A stretch of 64,000 nt of DNA from Bicyclus anynana (GCF_947172395.1 NC_069094.1:2440501-2504500); one strand, 5' to 3'; counted from the stretch's first letter, positions 10,235 to 22,814 are shown. A program made the numbers and translations. Notes: generated by a model not told the origin, from the sequence alone.

Positions 10235-10548
10235 TTTCCATCATCATTATCAACCCATATTCGGCTCACTGTTGAGATCTAGTCTCCCCTCAGAATGAGA
10301 GGGGTTAGGCCAATTGTCCACCACGGCCCAATGCGGATGACTTCACACACGCAGAGAATTAAGAAAATTCTCTGGTATGCAGGTTTCCTCACGATGTTTT
10401 CGTTCACCGTTTGAGACACGTGATAATTAAAATTCTTAAAATGCACACAACTGAAAAGTTGGAGGTGCATGCCCGGACCGGATTCGAACCCACACCCTCC
10501 GGAATCGGAAGCAGAGGTCATATCCTAGATAGATAGAGGCTATCACGG
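10235..10548 (-). repeat. SINE-2, near full length
   Basis: This is a reverse-strand copy: 'atcatcattatcaacccata' tail at left, 'actgttgagatctagtctcc', then the B box as 'ggattcgaaccc' and the head at 10500-10548. The tail and head limits are approximate. Confidence 0.9.
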
Positions 10549-10593
10549 CTCTTCCAATTCCCATATCATGAACTATTTATATAAGACATGCAA

Positions 10594-10652
10594 AAATATT
10601 AACAGGAGCGGGTTAAATAGGGGTTGAAAGTTGAGTCACGGGCGTCCGCTAG
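10594..10652 (+). mobile_element. Helitron-like 3' end
   Basis: 'aataggggttgaaagttga' followed by 'cgggcgtccg' and CTAGT matches the 3' end of the subfamily at 33880-34111. The 5' part is missing. Confidence 0.75.
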
Positions 10653-11185
10653 TTTAATATAAGAATAGATAACCGCAATTCAATTTGCGTAAAATTCTAT
10701 TTTTATAGTCAACAAGCTTGCTTTTGACGAATTATGAAATTCTACCCTGACACGAATTTTCAGCTTGAGAAGTGTTTGTTACAAAAATTCAAGGAAATAT
10801 GTTTCTAATTTTAGAAATTCTTCAAAATCCCGCTCATTAATTCCCCCGTGATGTACAGGGGTAGGTACTAGGGTAGACTAATTAATAAAAGTGAAACCTT
10901 ACGAGATATCACGGAGGAGGATCAAAGGCATCAAAGCCTTAGAGATTAGTTTTAAACGGATAGCTGACATCAAAGGTGGTATTAATATTTTTATAAACAC
11001 TGGTTAGGCTGGCTGTAATGTTAGAGTCCTTTCACACTGGTAGCGTGATGAGAGCCTGCGGTGGATAGACCTTCGTTCGTATCATTTTTATCGGTAAGTA
11101 ACTGGATAGAGATTTTAGAACATGTAATTTTATTCAGCCCTCGCTTCTTTCATAGATACGATAAGACTTATTATGAGGCTTGACG

Positions 11186-11477
11186 GCCTCCGTGGCTCAG
11201 TGGTTTGCGCGGTGTATTTACTAGTCGGAGGTTTTGGGTTCAATCCCCGTCTGGGCTGATTGAGATTTTCTTGATTGATCCCGGTCTGGCTTGGTCTTAC
11301 CGGTAAAAGACGTACAGCTAAGCGATTTAGCGTTCCGGTACGATGTCGTGTAGAAACCGAAAGGTATGTGGATTTTCATCCAACGCCTAACAAGTTAGCC
11401 CGCTTCCATCTTAGATTGCATCGACACTTCACACAGGTGAGATTGTAGTCAAGGGCTAACTTGTACAGAATAAAAAA
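11186..11477 (+). repeat. SINE-1 copy
   Basis: The head 'cctccgtggctcagtggttt' and a B-box variant ('gggttcaatcccc') are followed by the standard body. It ends in 'cttgtacagaataaaaaa'. The body lacks part of the 'gctggtgggaggcttcgg' block. Confidence 0.9.
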
Positions 11478-11699
11478 GTACAGCAATTATCGTGGAGAAT
11501 ATGAATCTCTGGATATTTTAAAGAGGATAACTATCAAAACCTTGATGATCCAAAACCAAAGTCCCCTACCATACCTATGGTAGAACCTGGTGTGGTAGAG
11601 CTGTCTAACTTTGAGGCTTTATAAACTGACAAGGGTCTGGTTATATAGGCCATAGTCTACTAGTTATAGAGGAAATATGAATATTTCTCATATTTAAGA

Positions 11700-12005
11700 C
11701 ATTGTCATCATTATCAATCCATATTTGGCTCACTGCTAAGCTCAAGTCTCCTCTTAGAATGAAAGGGGATATGCCAAAAGTCCACCACGCTGGCCCAATG
11801 CGGATTGCCAGACTTCACACACGTAGCGAATTAAGAACATTGTCAGGTATGCAGGTTTCCTCACGATGTTTTTCCTTCACCGTTTGAGACACGTGACATT
11901 TAATTTCCTAAAATGCACGTAACTGAAAAGTTGGAGGTGCATGCCCCGGACCGGATTCAAACTTACCCTCCGGAATCGGAGGCATGGCCACTGGACTATT
12001 ATGGT
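11700..12005 (-). repeat. SINE-2 copy
   Basis: This is a reverse-strand copy from the 'catcattatcaatccatat' tail to the head. The B box reads 'ggattcaaac', a decayed form. The 61-codon plus-strand frame is a shadow. Confidence 0.85.
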
Positions 12006-13640
12006 TCTTAGAGACTTTATACTATTTGATTTAAAATTATCAATGAGTAACAGCGATTATAAAAATTAATCTATGATGAAATTTATAAGGAGCGATTAAA
12101 AAAAAACAATCTAAGAGGATTATGAAAATGAATTTTTCAAAGAAGTCACTTTAGTTTAGTTTAGTGAAGCGTTAGTGAAAGTTCAATTTAGAATTTCTAA
12201 AACAATAAACAGTTCAATATATTCAAAGGAGTATAATGTTAGTTCTGAAATAATATCAAAAAGTTTTCCAACATCTGATTTCAAAGCTTTGTATTTTCGA
12301 AAGTCAAAGAAAATTTTACCTTTTATTTTATTATTGCGAGTAACTTGGTAAATCTTAAAGTTACTGATATTTTTTTGTCTTTTTACCTACGATGCTACTG
12401 AGATCGTATTGGGATTATAGGATGTTTGTGCAAACCAATGTTATCACTTATCTACAAAGTTACTAATCCGATTTTCTGGATGCGGCTTCCAGTTATAGGT
12501 TATCTAAGTATTTCTGTATAGTTTTAAAATTTTTAAAGAAGAAGTTTGAAATAATAAGCAAAATAAATAATTTTGAAAAGACCGACGACTGTTAAAACTA
12601 ACTTAATTGAAAAGGTTACAACAAACAAGGGTGTCACCATTCCAGTACATCGGGACCCCAAAAGCCCCGCCCATTGCCACTTCAGCTTTTCAACTCGTTG
12701 GAAAATAAGAAAGAAAATATGATAATATCAGAATATTAATTTAATAAAGAAGATGTCACAGGTACATGCATTTCAGCATAAATCATTTACCTACTAGACT
12801 GGTACATCCAAAGTTTTTTCATGTATAAAGCTAAGATCACAGTGCGTTTCTAGTGGCGTACCTATTGTTAATATCATCATTTATATTTTGTTAACGTGTG
12901 ATGTTATAGTATCATGAAAAGCATAGAAAAAAAATGTAGGCAATAACAGACAAATTATCAGACACAATTGTTGCTGTTTGACTAACTTTTTCGTAAGAGT
13001 ACTAACATGTAATATAAAAAATATTCGATGTTTCAATCATTTTCATACAATATTTTTTAAATATCACTTGAATTTTGATTCATATTTCCGTTTTTCTTCG
13101 TACCTATAATATCATCTAAATAAATAAATCTATACATAATCTAAAATAATTGAGATGAATTAAATTTAAAAATCTTATCGGCTTAAAAATTTATAAAATT
13201 CATTTTTACAAAATTAAAAACCTAATACGTTGAAATGCATCAAACATAACACTCCATGGTTAAATTAATTTAAAAGGTTTGTTATAAAAATAAAATATTT
13301 TTCTTTTCTTTAATTTATATATTCGGAACGTACAGAAAACATATATATTGAGCTTTTGAGTACCTAAGCTTTTTACTGTACTGTTTGTATCTTATCCCTC
13401 GAGTTAATTTATAAAGTTAAAGAAATAAATATTCTCTCGTATATGGACCAGGGTTTATGTTACACGTCTTGACTTCGTTTTGATTAAAAAAAAAAAAAGT
13501 TGTGTTACTCAGCAGGTACATGTGAGCGAAAAGCTATGAGACCGTGAAATTGAATCAAATAGTGTCTACGTAAAGTAATTTTTCCTCCTAACATACTAGT
13601 AATAATATTATACCAAGTTTTCACTAAGCTTATCATCAGT
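12006..13640. other. AT-rich stretch, mostly featureless
   Basis: No coding region or known family was recognised except the RTE fragment at 12634-12702. The stretch is rich in A/T runs. Confidence 0.5.
12634..12702 (-). mobile_element. RTE-type LINE internal fragment
   Basis: 'caccattccagtacatcggg' and 'ccgcccattgccacttcagc' are the antisense of the RTE coding block around 62790-62870. Confidence 0.75.
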
Positions 13641-13641
13641 G

Positions 13642-13968
13642 ACGGCCTCCGTGGCGCAGTGGTATGCGCGGTGGATTTACAAGACGGAGGTCCTGGGTTC
13701 GATCCCCGGCTGGGCAGATTGAGATTTTCTTAATTTGTCCAGGTCTCGCTGGTGGGAGGCTTCGGCCGTGGCTAGTTACCACCCTACCGGCAAATACGTA
13801 CCGCCAAGCGATTTAGCGTTCCGGTACGATGCCGTGTAGAAACCGAAAGGGGTGTGGATTTTCATCCTCCTCCTAACAAGTTAGCCTGCTTCCATCTTAG
13901 ACTGCATCATTACTTACCATCAGGTGAGATTGTAGTCAAGGGCTAACTTGTAAAGAATAAAAAAAAAA
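13642..13968 (+). repeat. SINE-1, reference-quality copy
   Basis: This is the best copy of the main SINE. The tRNA-like head is about 72 bases, with the A box 'gtggcgcagtgg' (13651-13662) and B box 'ggttcgatcc' (13696-13705), both Pol III promoter elements. The body has the blocks 'ggtgggaggcttcggccgtg', 'cttccatcttagactgcatc' and 'tcaagggctaacttgtaaag', then an A-run to 13968. It is non-coding. I found no convincing target duplication. Confidence 0.95.
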
Positions 13969-14218
13969 GTGGCGTTACTACAGGGAGGTGGGGCTGGCAA
14001 ACATGACTGGTTAGGTTATAGAGGTTATAGACGGAGAGTCAGCGACAGCCAGACCTTCGTTATTTTATAAAAGATGAAAGCTTTATGGAGTTTGCAACGT
14101 GGTGCCTTTGGAAGATCCAAACCCTCAATCATCTAAGTATAAAGTATATATTTTTTTATATTTATATTGGCATTTAAAGAGGAATGATATCCCCATTTGC
14201 CAGACAAAGTGATTGCCT

Positions 14219-14435
14219 CACGTGAGGGAACCCCAAAATTCAGTTTCACAAATCTCGCGGGAACCATGAACTTTTCCGGGTTAAAAAGTAGCCTATTTGT
14301 TGCTCAATATCCTCCTACTATCTGCAAGTGAAAGTTCTATTTAAATCGTTTCAGCCGTGCCAATGTTTAGCCAGAACAAACAGATAGACAGACAGATACA
14401 AATTTTAATAAAGCTTGATTGTGTTTAGTATTATG
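14219..14435 (-). mobile_element. Helitron-like element, decayed
   Basis: 'tctcgcgggaaccatgaac', 'ccgggttaaaaagtagcc' and 'aaatcgtttcagccgtgcc' match the antisense body of the Helitron subfamily seen at 52126-52342. The CTAG end is not recognisable. Confidence 0.7.
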
Positions 14436-15150
14436 AAAACACAGTTATTTTTTTATCACAGGCAGACATCTACTTTATTTATATGTATTAATGATGTGCG
14501 TATATGGAGCATGCAAAGTATGTGACAGACAACCGAAACATTTTGTAAATGAAATAGACCTTCAACTCTTACTCGAAAATATAATATCATCGCCCGGATC
14601 GCTAGAATAAGATAATAGCCATCTAAAATTCCAAAGATCACAGTTCTCACCAAAGTGGCTAGTTCGAAACAAATAAATTCCCCGCAAACGTTAGTTTAAC
14701 ACAATATAAATAGAATAAACAGCAATGCCCACAGAGTAAATAAGTGATAACATAAACCCCGAACACAATAAAGCGTAATCGAAAAAGATACAAATGGTGG
14801 GACCGGGACGTGGGAAGCATTGGCCCTGTCGAGGGACACACATTACTGGGAGAAAAAAAGAAAATTACGATGTCAAACAAACACATAATTTTATATAAGG
14901 ACGCAATCATTTCAGCGGATCACAGCCCGACGCCGAGTTACGCACATTATGGAGTTTGGTGACACACGGACAGCTAGAACTGCATACTTTTTTGCTTTAG
15001 GTACGAGTATGTCGTTCTGGTTAAGAGTCATTGTACATAGAACAAGTGATTGCTAAATCTTCGTCTTCAGTAAACAATATAGCATTTTCTATTTAAAATT
15101 ATGATTCTTTAATGAACAAATGACAAGCGCAGCTTGTTCGCCTGGATATT

Positions 15151-15258
15151 GTTGTTGACTGATAATCTAAAGCTAATATTTTTTATTGTATATACTCTGT
15201 GGTATTACAGAAAATATAAAATAAAAACATTAGCTGCTTTGGGTTATCAGTCAACAAC
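15151..15258. mobile_element. Short inverted-repeat element
   Basis: GTTGTTGACTGATAA (15151-15165) and its exact reverse complement (15244-15258) flank an AT-rich core. AGCTAAT/ATTAGCT also pairs just inside the ends. The 108-bp length fits a MITE-like or fold-back element. Superfamily unknown. Confidence 0.7.
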
Positions 15259-15628
15259 GAGGGCTCCAAAGTAAAGGCGTCTGAGAGATTCATATTTAGG
15301 CTTAGGGATACTTTAGAACTAACGGGTTTTGTTTTATAGTTTTATATGAGTAGCAGGACCAAATTCCACCTGTTGGTCCATTTAAACAGGGCATATATAT
15401 CTTTGCAGGGCATTTAATACCATGTCCATGAACCTGAGACGTATAGCTTCATATACCTTATTACCTTCATTACACCGGCTGATTTATTGCAGAAATAAGC
15501 AAGTCAATAGTATTTACGCGGACGATTTTAGTATCACTAAAATGTGGGCTGAAAAGATACATCCTGGAACCCCCGTCTATTCATCCATCATAAGACGTAA
15601 GAATCGAGTGAAAGCTGAAAGAGTTTAG

Positions 15629-15826
15629 TTGCACATTTTTTACAGCCGTGTGTCACGCAGTCGTCACAGGCGCCTCCACGATCTTAATGGCCGCTATTTG
15701 ACGCTAGACGTTGACAAATACATGTCTTTCACACCCGCAGCCAACTGGTTAACCCTGTCTCTAACTGCGGTATCAGTTTCCCGACTTGTTAGAGCGGGAC
15801 GCAATGTATCACAATCGCCAATTTAG
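15629..15826 (+). other. Short open frame, unassigned
   Basis: This 65-codon frame lies in locally GC-richer sequence and contains runs such as 'SRSRHRRLHDLNGR'. I recognise no domain. It could be a chance frame or part of an unrecognised old element; nothing supports a function. Confidence 0.2.
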
Positions 15827-16184
15827 GACACTCCGTAGTTCTTGATTCAATTTCGATTTATTACCAAGATCTTATACCTCTGTGACAAACGCACTTTTTA
15901 TCTGAAGAGATTAATGATGCTCTTCAACTGAAAAATATAGATTATAGATACTAGTAAAATATAGATTATAGTCGATATAGCGGATGTACCAATGAAGCGG
16001 ATAAATCAGCTTAGAAATCAAACTTACCGAGAAAGCTGAATTTCAGATATGACATGGGCGCCTAGAAAAGCTTAATTTCAAATTGTTGTCCAAGATTTAC
16101 TATGTGCATTTTGTGCCATCTTGAAAAACACCGGAACACTGCAATTCTACTTGGTGGTAGACATAGGCATTAAATTCAAAGTTA

Positions 16185-16530
16185 TAACTCATTTATTTCC
16201 TAATTCACAAGCACATTTGAAACGTCATGTTATGTTATGACTAGCTGACAACGCGCAATTTCACCCGTGTGGTTCCTGTTCCCGTAGGAATACGGGGATA
16301 ATTTAAAGCCTATAGCCATTCTCGATAAATAGGCTATCTAACACTGAAAGAATTATGCAAATCGTACCAGTAGCTGGTAAGATTAGCGCGTTCAAGCAAA
16401 CAAATATACAAACTCTTTAGCTTTTTAACATTAGTATATATATTACAGTGATAACAAAACTTAAAATTGAAGTTACGAGGATTCCAAACAGAAACAAGAA
16501 GCAGAGAAAGTGTAATACTTACCTACAAAA
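16185..16530 (-). mobile_element. CR1/Jockey-like LINE tail split by a Helitron
   Basis: 'actcatttatttcctaattc' and 'caagcacatttgaaacgtca' (to 16240) are the diverged LINE tail. The continuation ('gaggattccaaacag', 'acaagaagcagag') appears after 16441. The Helitron at 16241-16440 sits between. Confidence 0.6.
16241..16440 (-). mobile_element. Helitron-like element, complete short copy
   Basis: Minus strand: the 5' side is near 'taatgttaaaaagctaaaga' and the 3' side is 'cacacgggtgaaattgcgcg' followed by 'ttgtcag' and CTAG. It is non-coding and interrupts a LINE tail. Confidence 0.8.
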
Positions 16531-17044
16531 ATTCTAGTACTATAGTAGTAGGTAATACTAAAATAACTTGTTATTTAGTCACTTTCAGAGAATAATGTCA
16601 ACTACACCCGTTTATCATACGTTTTACAATAAAACCAGTGGCTTTCATTTACTGAAAGCGATCAAGTTACCGAATACAGGCCCAGGTGGGCCTGCTAGCG
16701 CCGTCGACTATTACTGTAAAGGCCGCAACTGTTACATAATTAACCACAGAGTAACTAAACACAAGTTAAATAATCCCGAATGCTAATAAACCTCACGTAA
16801 CAAAACCGTGTACACTACGGCGCACAATTAAAACTTGTCTCATTAATAACTGGAAATTTAGGTCGGCGGCGCCTCGGAGACATGGTAAAGCTGAACGTAC
16901 ATTACATTAGATGCGACTGATTACAACATTATTTTTAATTTTTTCGACTCACACGCACACACACACATTATAACAGAAAGTAATAGGGTCGGATTATATC
17001 TAGGCCTTTTGTAAGCCTGCTTTCTAATGAATAAAATAAATTAT

Positions 17045-17245
17045 TATTATTAATTTATCTCATTTATTTATTTTAAATTTTTAACAATATTAATAAAGTA
17101 CATAATATAATACAAAACCTCTCTGCAAACCTTTCAGTAACAACTATAAATGTATTTAAAAAAAATTCAACAATCCCGCTGCGGGACATTTGAGTGTCCA
17201 AGTAATCGCTGTTCAGGGCTACAGAGTGAGGAATCCAGTTTGGCA
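17045..17245 (-). mobile_element. Unassigned retroelement 3' end
   Basis: It shares 'tttttaacaat.ttaataa', 'atttgagtg.c.aag' and 'cagggct.cagag.gag' with 46355-46636. There the minus strand has a frame ending in 'RRFLALEPRP' and 'SKSQRGS'. It is more decayed here. Confidence 0.55.
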
Positions 17246-17564
17246 AGTAGGTTAATTTAAATTACGATTTTTAATTGATTTATACTTATCAGGCAGTCCA
17301 TAAAGATAACTAACCATAACATCTTTAACTCTTTCATCATTTTGTGACTAGCTAGAATTAAATCTTTTGCTATAAATAAAGAGCACATTCGCTTTTTCTC
17401 ATCTCGGATATTTGTCAAGTGTTAAACATTAATATGACTCCGGAGGGTAGTTAAAATTACCCTTTTGGGTCACTTAAATAATGCTGGAAGCACATTTTTT
17501 AAGAGCTCATTTAAAATATTAAATAATAACAAGCTTTATTTAACTTAAATATCCCTTAGTCCTG

Positions 17565-17752
17565 GATTGGCGACCCCGCACTAGTAAGCGCAGTGTTGGT
17601 CGACCCCCCACCAGGTCTGACGACATCAAGCGTGTCGCAGAGATTCGCTGGATGCAAGTGACTCAGTATCGTGATGTTTGGAAGTCCCTACAAAAGGCCT
17701 ATGTCCTGCAGTGGACGTCCATCGGCTGGATATGATGATGATGATGATGATC
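17565..17752 (+). mobile_element. RTE-type LINE 3' end
   Basis: 'ggcgaccccgcactagtaag', 'gacgacatcaag', 'ctcagtatcgtgatgtttgg' and a (GAT)n tail at 17733-17752. It aligns with 62864-63060, with a small deletion after 'caccagg'. Confidence 0.9.
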
Positions 17753-18690
17753 CCTTAGTCATAGGAAAATTCTCATGTATTCACCACCACAAGGGAAGCA
17801 CAGAGGTTGTGTCTTATTTTTACTAATTAACCTGTAGTTCTAAGGAAGCGCTCACTACTGTGAACTCCGCTAGCTTATATCCGCCTACCCAACATTAAAC
17901 ATACAAAAGAGGTGTGCATTCACCACAGTAAACCAACCAAATGAACAGGGGATTGGACTTCTGTGTTACCATCACCCACAGGTCTTCCGAATTGAAGGCA
18001 GACAGGTTATACAAGGGGCTAAAAAGACCCATTATAAAAGTACGAGGTATTTTCAGGGCACGATCCGTAGAGTGAGGATAGCTAAATAGAAACCGAGTAT
18101 AGAATGGGTTTAGTCCCGCGTGTTACACTATACTTTTCATTACGATTGCGAGAAAATAAAATAACAGTATTCAGTGTTAAAATTATTTTTGCAGACGCAG
18201 TTTTGTAACTCAATAAAAATCAAATGAAAAAAAATACGCTTTCCACACAACAAATGTGTTCCAATTTTAAATTTTTATCAAACAATCATGGCCTTACATA
18301 ATATTATGTACTCGTACTTGTCTCCAATGATTCTGTTTAAGAATAAAACCTCTTTCGTTATATAGAGGTCATTATTTTAGTAAGATTATAGGTACTATTT
18401 ACGAATTTTACCGTAACCCGTTTACCGTTATAGTAGGCTAGAATTCGTACAGACGAAAATTAAGAAAACAAAATTACTTTAGCCCCTAGAGACAAATGTT
18501 TGTTTAGCCCCTCTGTGGAGTAGTAATAGACAGTGTTTATGAGCAAGAGTAGTGAAAAAAAAACTTATAAACATGATTACTTACTCTAAGACTAGAAACA
18601 CACCTTATGTTCAAGTTTGCTCTACCTTAATACTTTGGATTAGAATAATGTCCCACTTAAGGTTAACAGGCACTATTATCAGGCAATTAA
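17753..18690. other. Stretch without recognised features
   Basis: No family or coding signal was recognised. It may hold old unidentified repeats. Confidence 0.4.
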
Positions 18691-18892
18691 CATGAGAGAG
18701 ATCGTGTTATCTCACGTACTCTCGACGCATTATTATGGCTTAGAATTATGGTCTTGCAAAGTAGATCTTTTAACCCAAGATGCAAAAGAGGGCTATAATG
18801 TCTCCTTTTTGTCATCGTTTCTTAGCCTTAATGACATCACGCTAAAGGGCCTTACAGTCAAAGTCATGGGTTCAATAGCTTCAATAAAGTCT

Positions 18893-19022
18893 CAAAAGCT
18901 CAACGGTAAAGCGGTCGGACTCATCTCTGAGGAGTGGTGATTCGATTCCCGCCTCGTTGGTTTATTGTCGTACCTACTCCTACTCCACAGTATTTCGCAG
19001 TTGAAGGGGAATGGCCATATTG
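18893..19022 (+). repeat. SINE-3 copy
   Basis: The tRNA-like head 'agctcaacggtaaagcggtc' has a B box 'gattcgattcccgcc', followed by 'ctactcctactccaca' and 'gaaggggaatggccatattg'. The plus strand matches the reverse complement of 42288-42442. Confidence 0.75.
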
Positions 19023-19026
19023 GTAA

Positions 19027-19428
19027 CTAGCGGACGCCCGCGACTTCGTCCGCGTGGAATTTAGTTTTTCACAAATCCCTCGTGAACCATCGATTTTTTC
19101 GGGATAAAAAGTAGCCTATGTGTTAATCCCTGCTATAATATATCTCAATACTAAATTTCAGCTAATTCGGTTAAGTAGTCGAGGCGGGAAAGAGTAACAA
19201 ACATTCATATCATTAAAATCATCAGTTTTCGTAAATCTCGGGAAACCATGGATGTTTTCGGGATAAAAAGTAGGTAGCCTATTTGTTAATCCAGATTAAA
19301 ATCCATTTCCATTCCAAATTTTAACCAAACCGCTTCAGTAGTAGCGGCGTTAAAGAGTAACAAACATTCAAACATACATCCAAACATCCATACAAACTTT
19401 CGTGTTTATAATATTAGTAAGATAGTAA
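19027..19428 (-). mobile_element. Two Helitron-like pieces in tandem
   Basis: The first piece (19027-about 19200) has the CTAG end and 'cggacgcccgcgacttcgtc'. A second, end-less piece (19215-19428) repeats 'ggataaaaagta' and 'cgcttcagtag', and reaches the 5' block 'tttataatattagtaagat'. Both are antisense, in the same subfamily as 52126-52342. Confidence 0.75.
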
Positions 19429-19831
19429 GATATCTAAAAGACATGGCTAAAAATATATTGATTGACTAGTCAAGGGCCCCCTAACTTATGTAATATCAGG
19501 TCCATTCCAATATTTCGTTTTTATCATGACGTGGTGTAGAAATCCACTCTCACTTTAGTAACTTAACTAATGGTAACAGTAAATATACTCGTGAACCTTC
19601 GGGATACTCCTCGAGTACCAGTTACATCGAAGGACATGTATTCCTACAAGTAATTTAGCTAAAATAAAGAAAATCTTGTTGTGGATACCCTTCATCACAT
19701 CCCTCGTTGAGAATCCCTGGACTGAACTAACGATTCGAATTTGTGAATTGAAAATTATATATATAAATAATTTCAATGTACTTAAAAATACATTTCACAA
19801 AAATACAATAACTTCAATGCACATAATGTGG

Positions 19832-19975
19832 ATTGGCGACATCAAGCGAGTCGCAGGGATTCGCTGGACTCAGGCTCAGGTACATAGTGGCTCAGTATTG
19901 TGATGTTTGGAAGTCCCTATAAAAGTCCTATGCCCTGCAGTGCACATCCATCGGCTTATATGATGACGATGACTT
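19832..19975 (+). mobile_element. RTE-type LINE 3' end
   Basis: 'gcgacatcaagcgagtcgca', 'gattcgctgga', 'tgatgtttggaagtccct' and 'catccatcggctta' followed by GAT-like repeats. A short internal repeat of 'ctcagg' is present. Confidence 0.85.
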
Positions 19976-20277
19976 AAAATTTTAGCAATAACCTTGTTAG
20001 ATATTTGATAGAATAAGGCAAGTACACAAAGCGTCAGCTCTAGCGTTTTATACAGAGTGATTCGGTCTTTAGTGCGGATATTTTTTTTGTGGTTCTGTAT
20101 TATAAATAGAATATAAATCAACAAACAATTCGGTATATTTTATGTAATAATTTTTTTCCAATTTATAACTCCAAAATAAGAAAATAATGGACACATTATT
20201 ATCAAATAAACTACGCAACTGCTGGCGGCACTTCCTGGCGTTCTTTTAATTATAAAAAATAATAGATAGGTATTTTG

Positions 20278-20592
20278 ACGACCTCCGTGGCGCAGTGGTA
20301 TGCGCAGTGGACTTACAAGACGGAGGTCCTGGGTTCGATCCCCGGCTGGGCTGATTGAGGTTTTCTTATTTTGTCCAGGTCTGTCTGGTGGGAGGCTTCG
20401 GCCGTGGCTAGTTACCACCCTACCGACAAAGACGTACCTCCAAGCGATTTAGCTTTCCGGTACGATGACGTGTAGAAACCGAAAGGGGTGTGGATTGTCA
20501 TCCTACTCCTAACAAGTTCCATCTTAGATTGCATCATCACTTACCATCAGGTGAGATTGTAGTCAAGGGCTAACTTGTACAGAATAAAAAAA
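20278..20592 (+). repeat. SINE-1, full-length copy
   Basis: The head has intact A and B boxes ('gtggcgcagtgg' and 'ggttcgatcc'). The body is standard but lacks the 'ttagcccgc' block after 'aacaagtt'. The A-rich tail ends at about 20592. Confidence 0.9.
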
Positions 20593-21002
20593 AACAGCTA
20601 TAAAACGAAAACGCACAAAGGTCAACGGCGTAATACGTGATCATTAATTTTGTTTATGTACAAAATATAAAAATATCCGTACTAAAAAAATCTTCCTGTA
20701 TAATGTTTTGTGGACCGTGAGTACCTACTGACCTATTTTATATATTGCTAAAAAATCATCACACCTCCACTGACCCATTTATTTCACCAAATAAACTAAA
20801 AAATAATTCAAAAACTAAAAATATGAGTGTTTTTCAATAATATCAAAGGCAAAACTGCGTAAAAAGCTATTTGGTTCGTTTAAAAAACGTGAAAAGGAAT
20901 CCGTCGATATTTTTTTTTTAAATAATTGTTTTTTTAATCGACAACCTAACTCGCTTAAACTTTCTGAACAGCCCCCCTAGCCAAGTGGCACGTCGATTCT
21001 CT

Positions 21003-21100
21003 TTCTACGTTCGCTTACGCTTCGAAAACTAAAAAATTGTATGGGATTGACAGATCTTAATCACGTGACCTGCCGATAGCAAATGTGGCCCCATCATGCT
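21003..21100. mobile_element. Half of a fold-back MITE-like element
   Basis: 'cgcttacgcttcgaaaac', 'ttgtatgggattgacag' and 'atcacgtgacctg' match one arm and the centre of the element at 7411-7540. Confidence 0.6.
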
Positions 21101-21464
21101 ACAGAAAGCGGTAGCGGCTTTCAGTACCGGTTTTTATTAGTAACATCTGATGGTGACCGTTACAAAGTTAAACATTATCACCATATTAAGCCCACTATAT
21201 TGAAGCAACGCTCCAACTTCAAGAAAACCATTATAACCAATAAAATGATGATTATTTTATATCCTTATATGGGCGATGAAACAAAATAATATACATCATA
21301 TATTTCTTGTATATGCGTTAATCATGATAAAAAATGTCATATTGAATGTTTAAATACATTTAAAAAAATTTGATTCTTTTTTAACTCTATTTATTTTTTA
21401 TGAATTAAATTAGACTTAAATTTCACGAACTTATAAAAATCAATATTTAGAAAGATAGACAAAT

Positions 21465-21545
21465 ACCCTAATTGTCTGTCTGCAAGGGCTATATTCCCCT
21501 CTCCTATAAAGAGGGTAGCCTAGCCCTGTATACAATAAGCTGATA
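21465..21545 (-). repeat. SINE-4-like fragment
   Basis: 'cccctctcctataaagaggg' and 'tagcctagccctgtatac' resemble the SINE-4 body at 31735-31800. Confidence 0.4.
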
Positions 21546-21573
21546 ATTATGAGAGCAGTAAGACTTGTTAAAG

Positions 21574-21650
21574 TATTATATATATATTGCGTATAATTAT
21601 ATTGCGTGTATTTTACACGCAGTATAATTATACGCAATATATAACTTAAT
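21574..21650. repeat. Large AT-rich palindrome
   Basis: The arms pair as 'tatatattgcgtataattat' (21581-21600) against 'ataattatacgcaatatata', continuing inward through 'tgcgtgta'/'tacacgca' around a tiny loop near 21611-21613. Confidence 0.85.
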
Positions 21651-22469
21651 AGTAAAAAAAATATAAATAAACAAAATAAAAAATGCTTTTATTTCTTGAT
21701 TTACAAATAATGTACACAACTAAAAAAATTTAAAATAACTATACTTATCTACTTAAAAAAACATTTTAAAAAAATTAAAATGACTCGAGAACCCCTTCCC
21801 CCTCCCCTGAATGTTAAGCCTTCCTCCAGTGCGGACCATCTCTGCCGATCTTTGGCTAGTTAAACCCTTGTTTTGCCAGAGGTTTTCAAAAATATGTTGT
21901 AACATAAACCACAATGTTAGCACGCTTGTTTGTCTTAATACTACGAAATGAAGCAGTCAAGTGAACATTTGTACAAGAACAATGGCGTGTGGGGTAGAAC
22001 GCAACCCTGTGACGGATCGCTAGCTTGCTTACAATGGTTTCCAAATCGCATTGTTTCGTTTGTTCAGCGTGTTGTGTTGGTGTGTGTTGAAGTAAGTTCA
22101 ACACACACAACGTAGGTCAACACACATCATATAGCAATACGTGAATCTTTGATTTGTGGCCACGAAAACTAAGACAGTTGAGCCACTTGCAGTTTTCTGA
22201 GATTAGCCGTGCATGTGAGAAAATCCCACATACACATCGCAGGTTAACACACTTTATGTTACGATGTAAATCTTTAATTTGTGGCCATGAAAACTATTTT
22301 TGCGATCAAATGGGATCTAAGCAGATTTCAACTGATTTTCTGAATAGTTAGGCACAGAAACTGCTTAATTAAGGAAAGCACTTTCATCTTCTATTTTCCC
22401 TGTCACGTATACCGTCTGTTAATCAAGTTAAGAGTGAATAGGCACCTAGGCAAGCGCATTCTACCGTAA

Positions 22470-22528
22470 GCTGCATCTTCGATTACCATCCAGTGTGATT
22501 GCAGCCAAGTGCTGGCCTATAAAATATA
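22470..22528 (+). repeat. Shared 3' module ('agtgctggccta')
   Basis: 'gattaccatccagtgtgatt' and 'agtgctggcctat' match 35955-36012 and resemble the end of SINE-1. It is probably the tail of an older SINE or of a LINE. Confidence 0.45.
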
Positions 22529-22814
22529 ATATCGACGCGAGTAGGGGCAGACCGAGGGCTGGCGATATAAGAGACCGCTAAGGCGGTTTAGCTCATTCTT
22601 GTCCGTTCACACCTTTCTGGATAATAATCCTGGGTTGTTATGCGATAGGCGGGGAGAGTGACTTGAGTGGAAAAGGGGAGTGTTCTCCCTGATATCTGTT
22701 AAAGGCGCCTTTAACCCTACACACATCGTTCACAAGTGCGTGAGTCCACTCAAGGTCAATCTCGGCCACTCAGGGCTTATTGGTAACATTCTTAGTGGGA
22801 ATTGTTAGACATTG

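Noticed and set aside
13642..13715. A tRNA gene at the start of SINE-1
   Set aside because: The same head recurs in many copies with the same non-tRNA body and A-tail. It is the Pol III promoter of a SINE.
15422..15628. Reverse transcriptase, because the frame contains YADD
   Set aside because: The motif stands alone. There are no flanking RT blocks, the frame is only 68 codons, and YADD is short enough to occur by chance.
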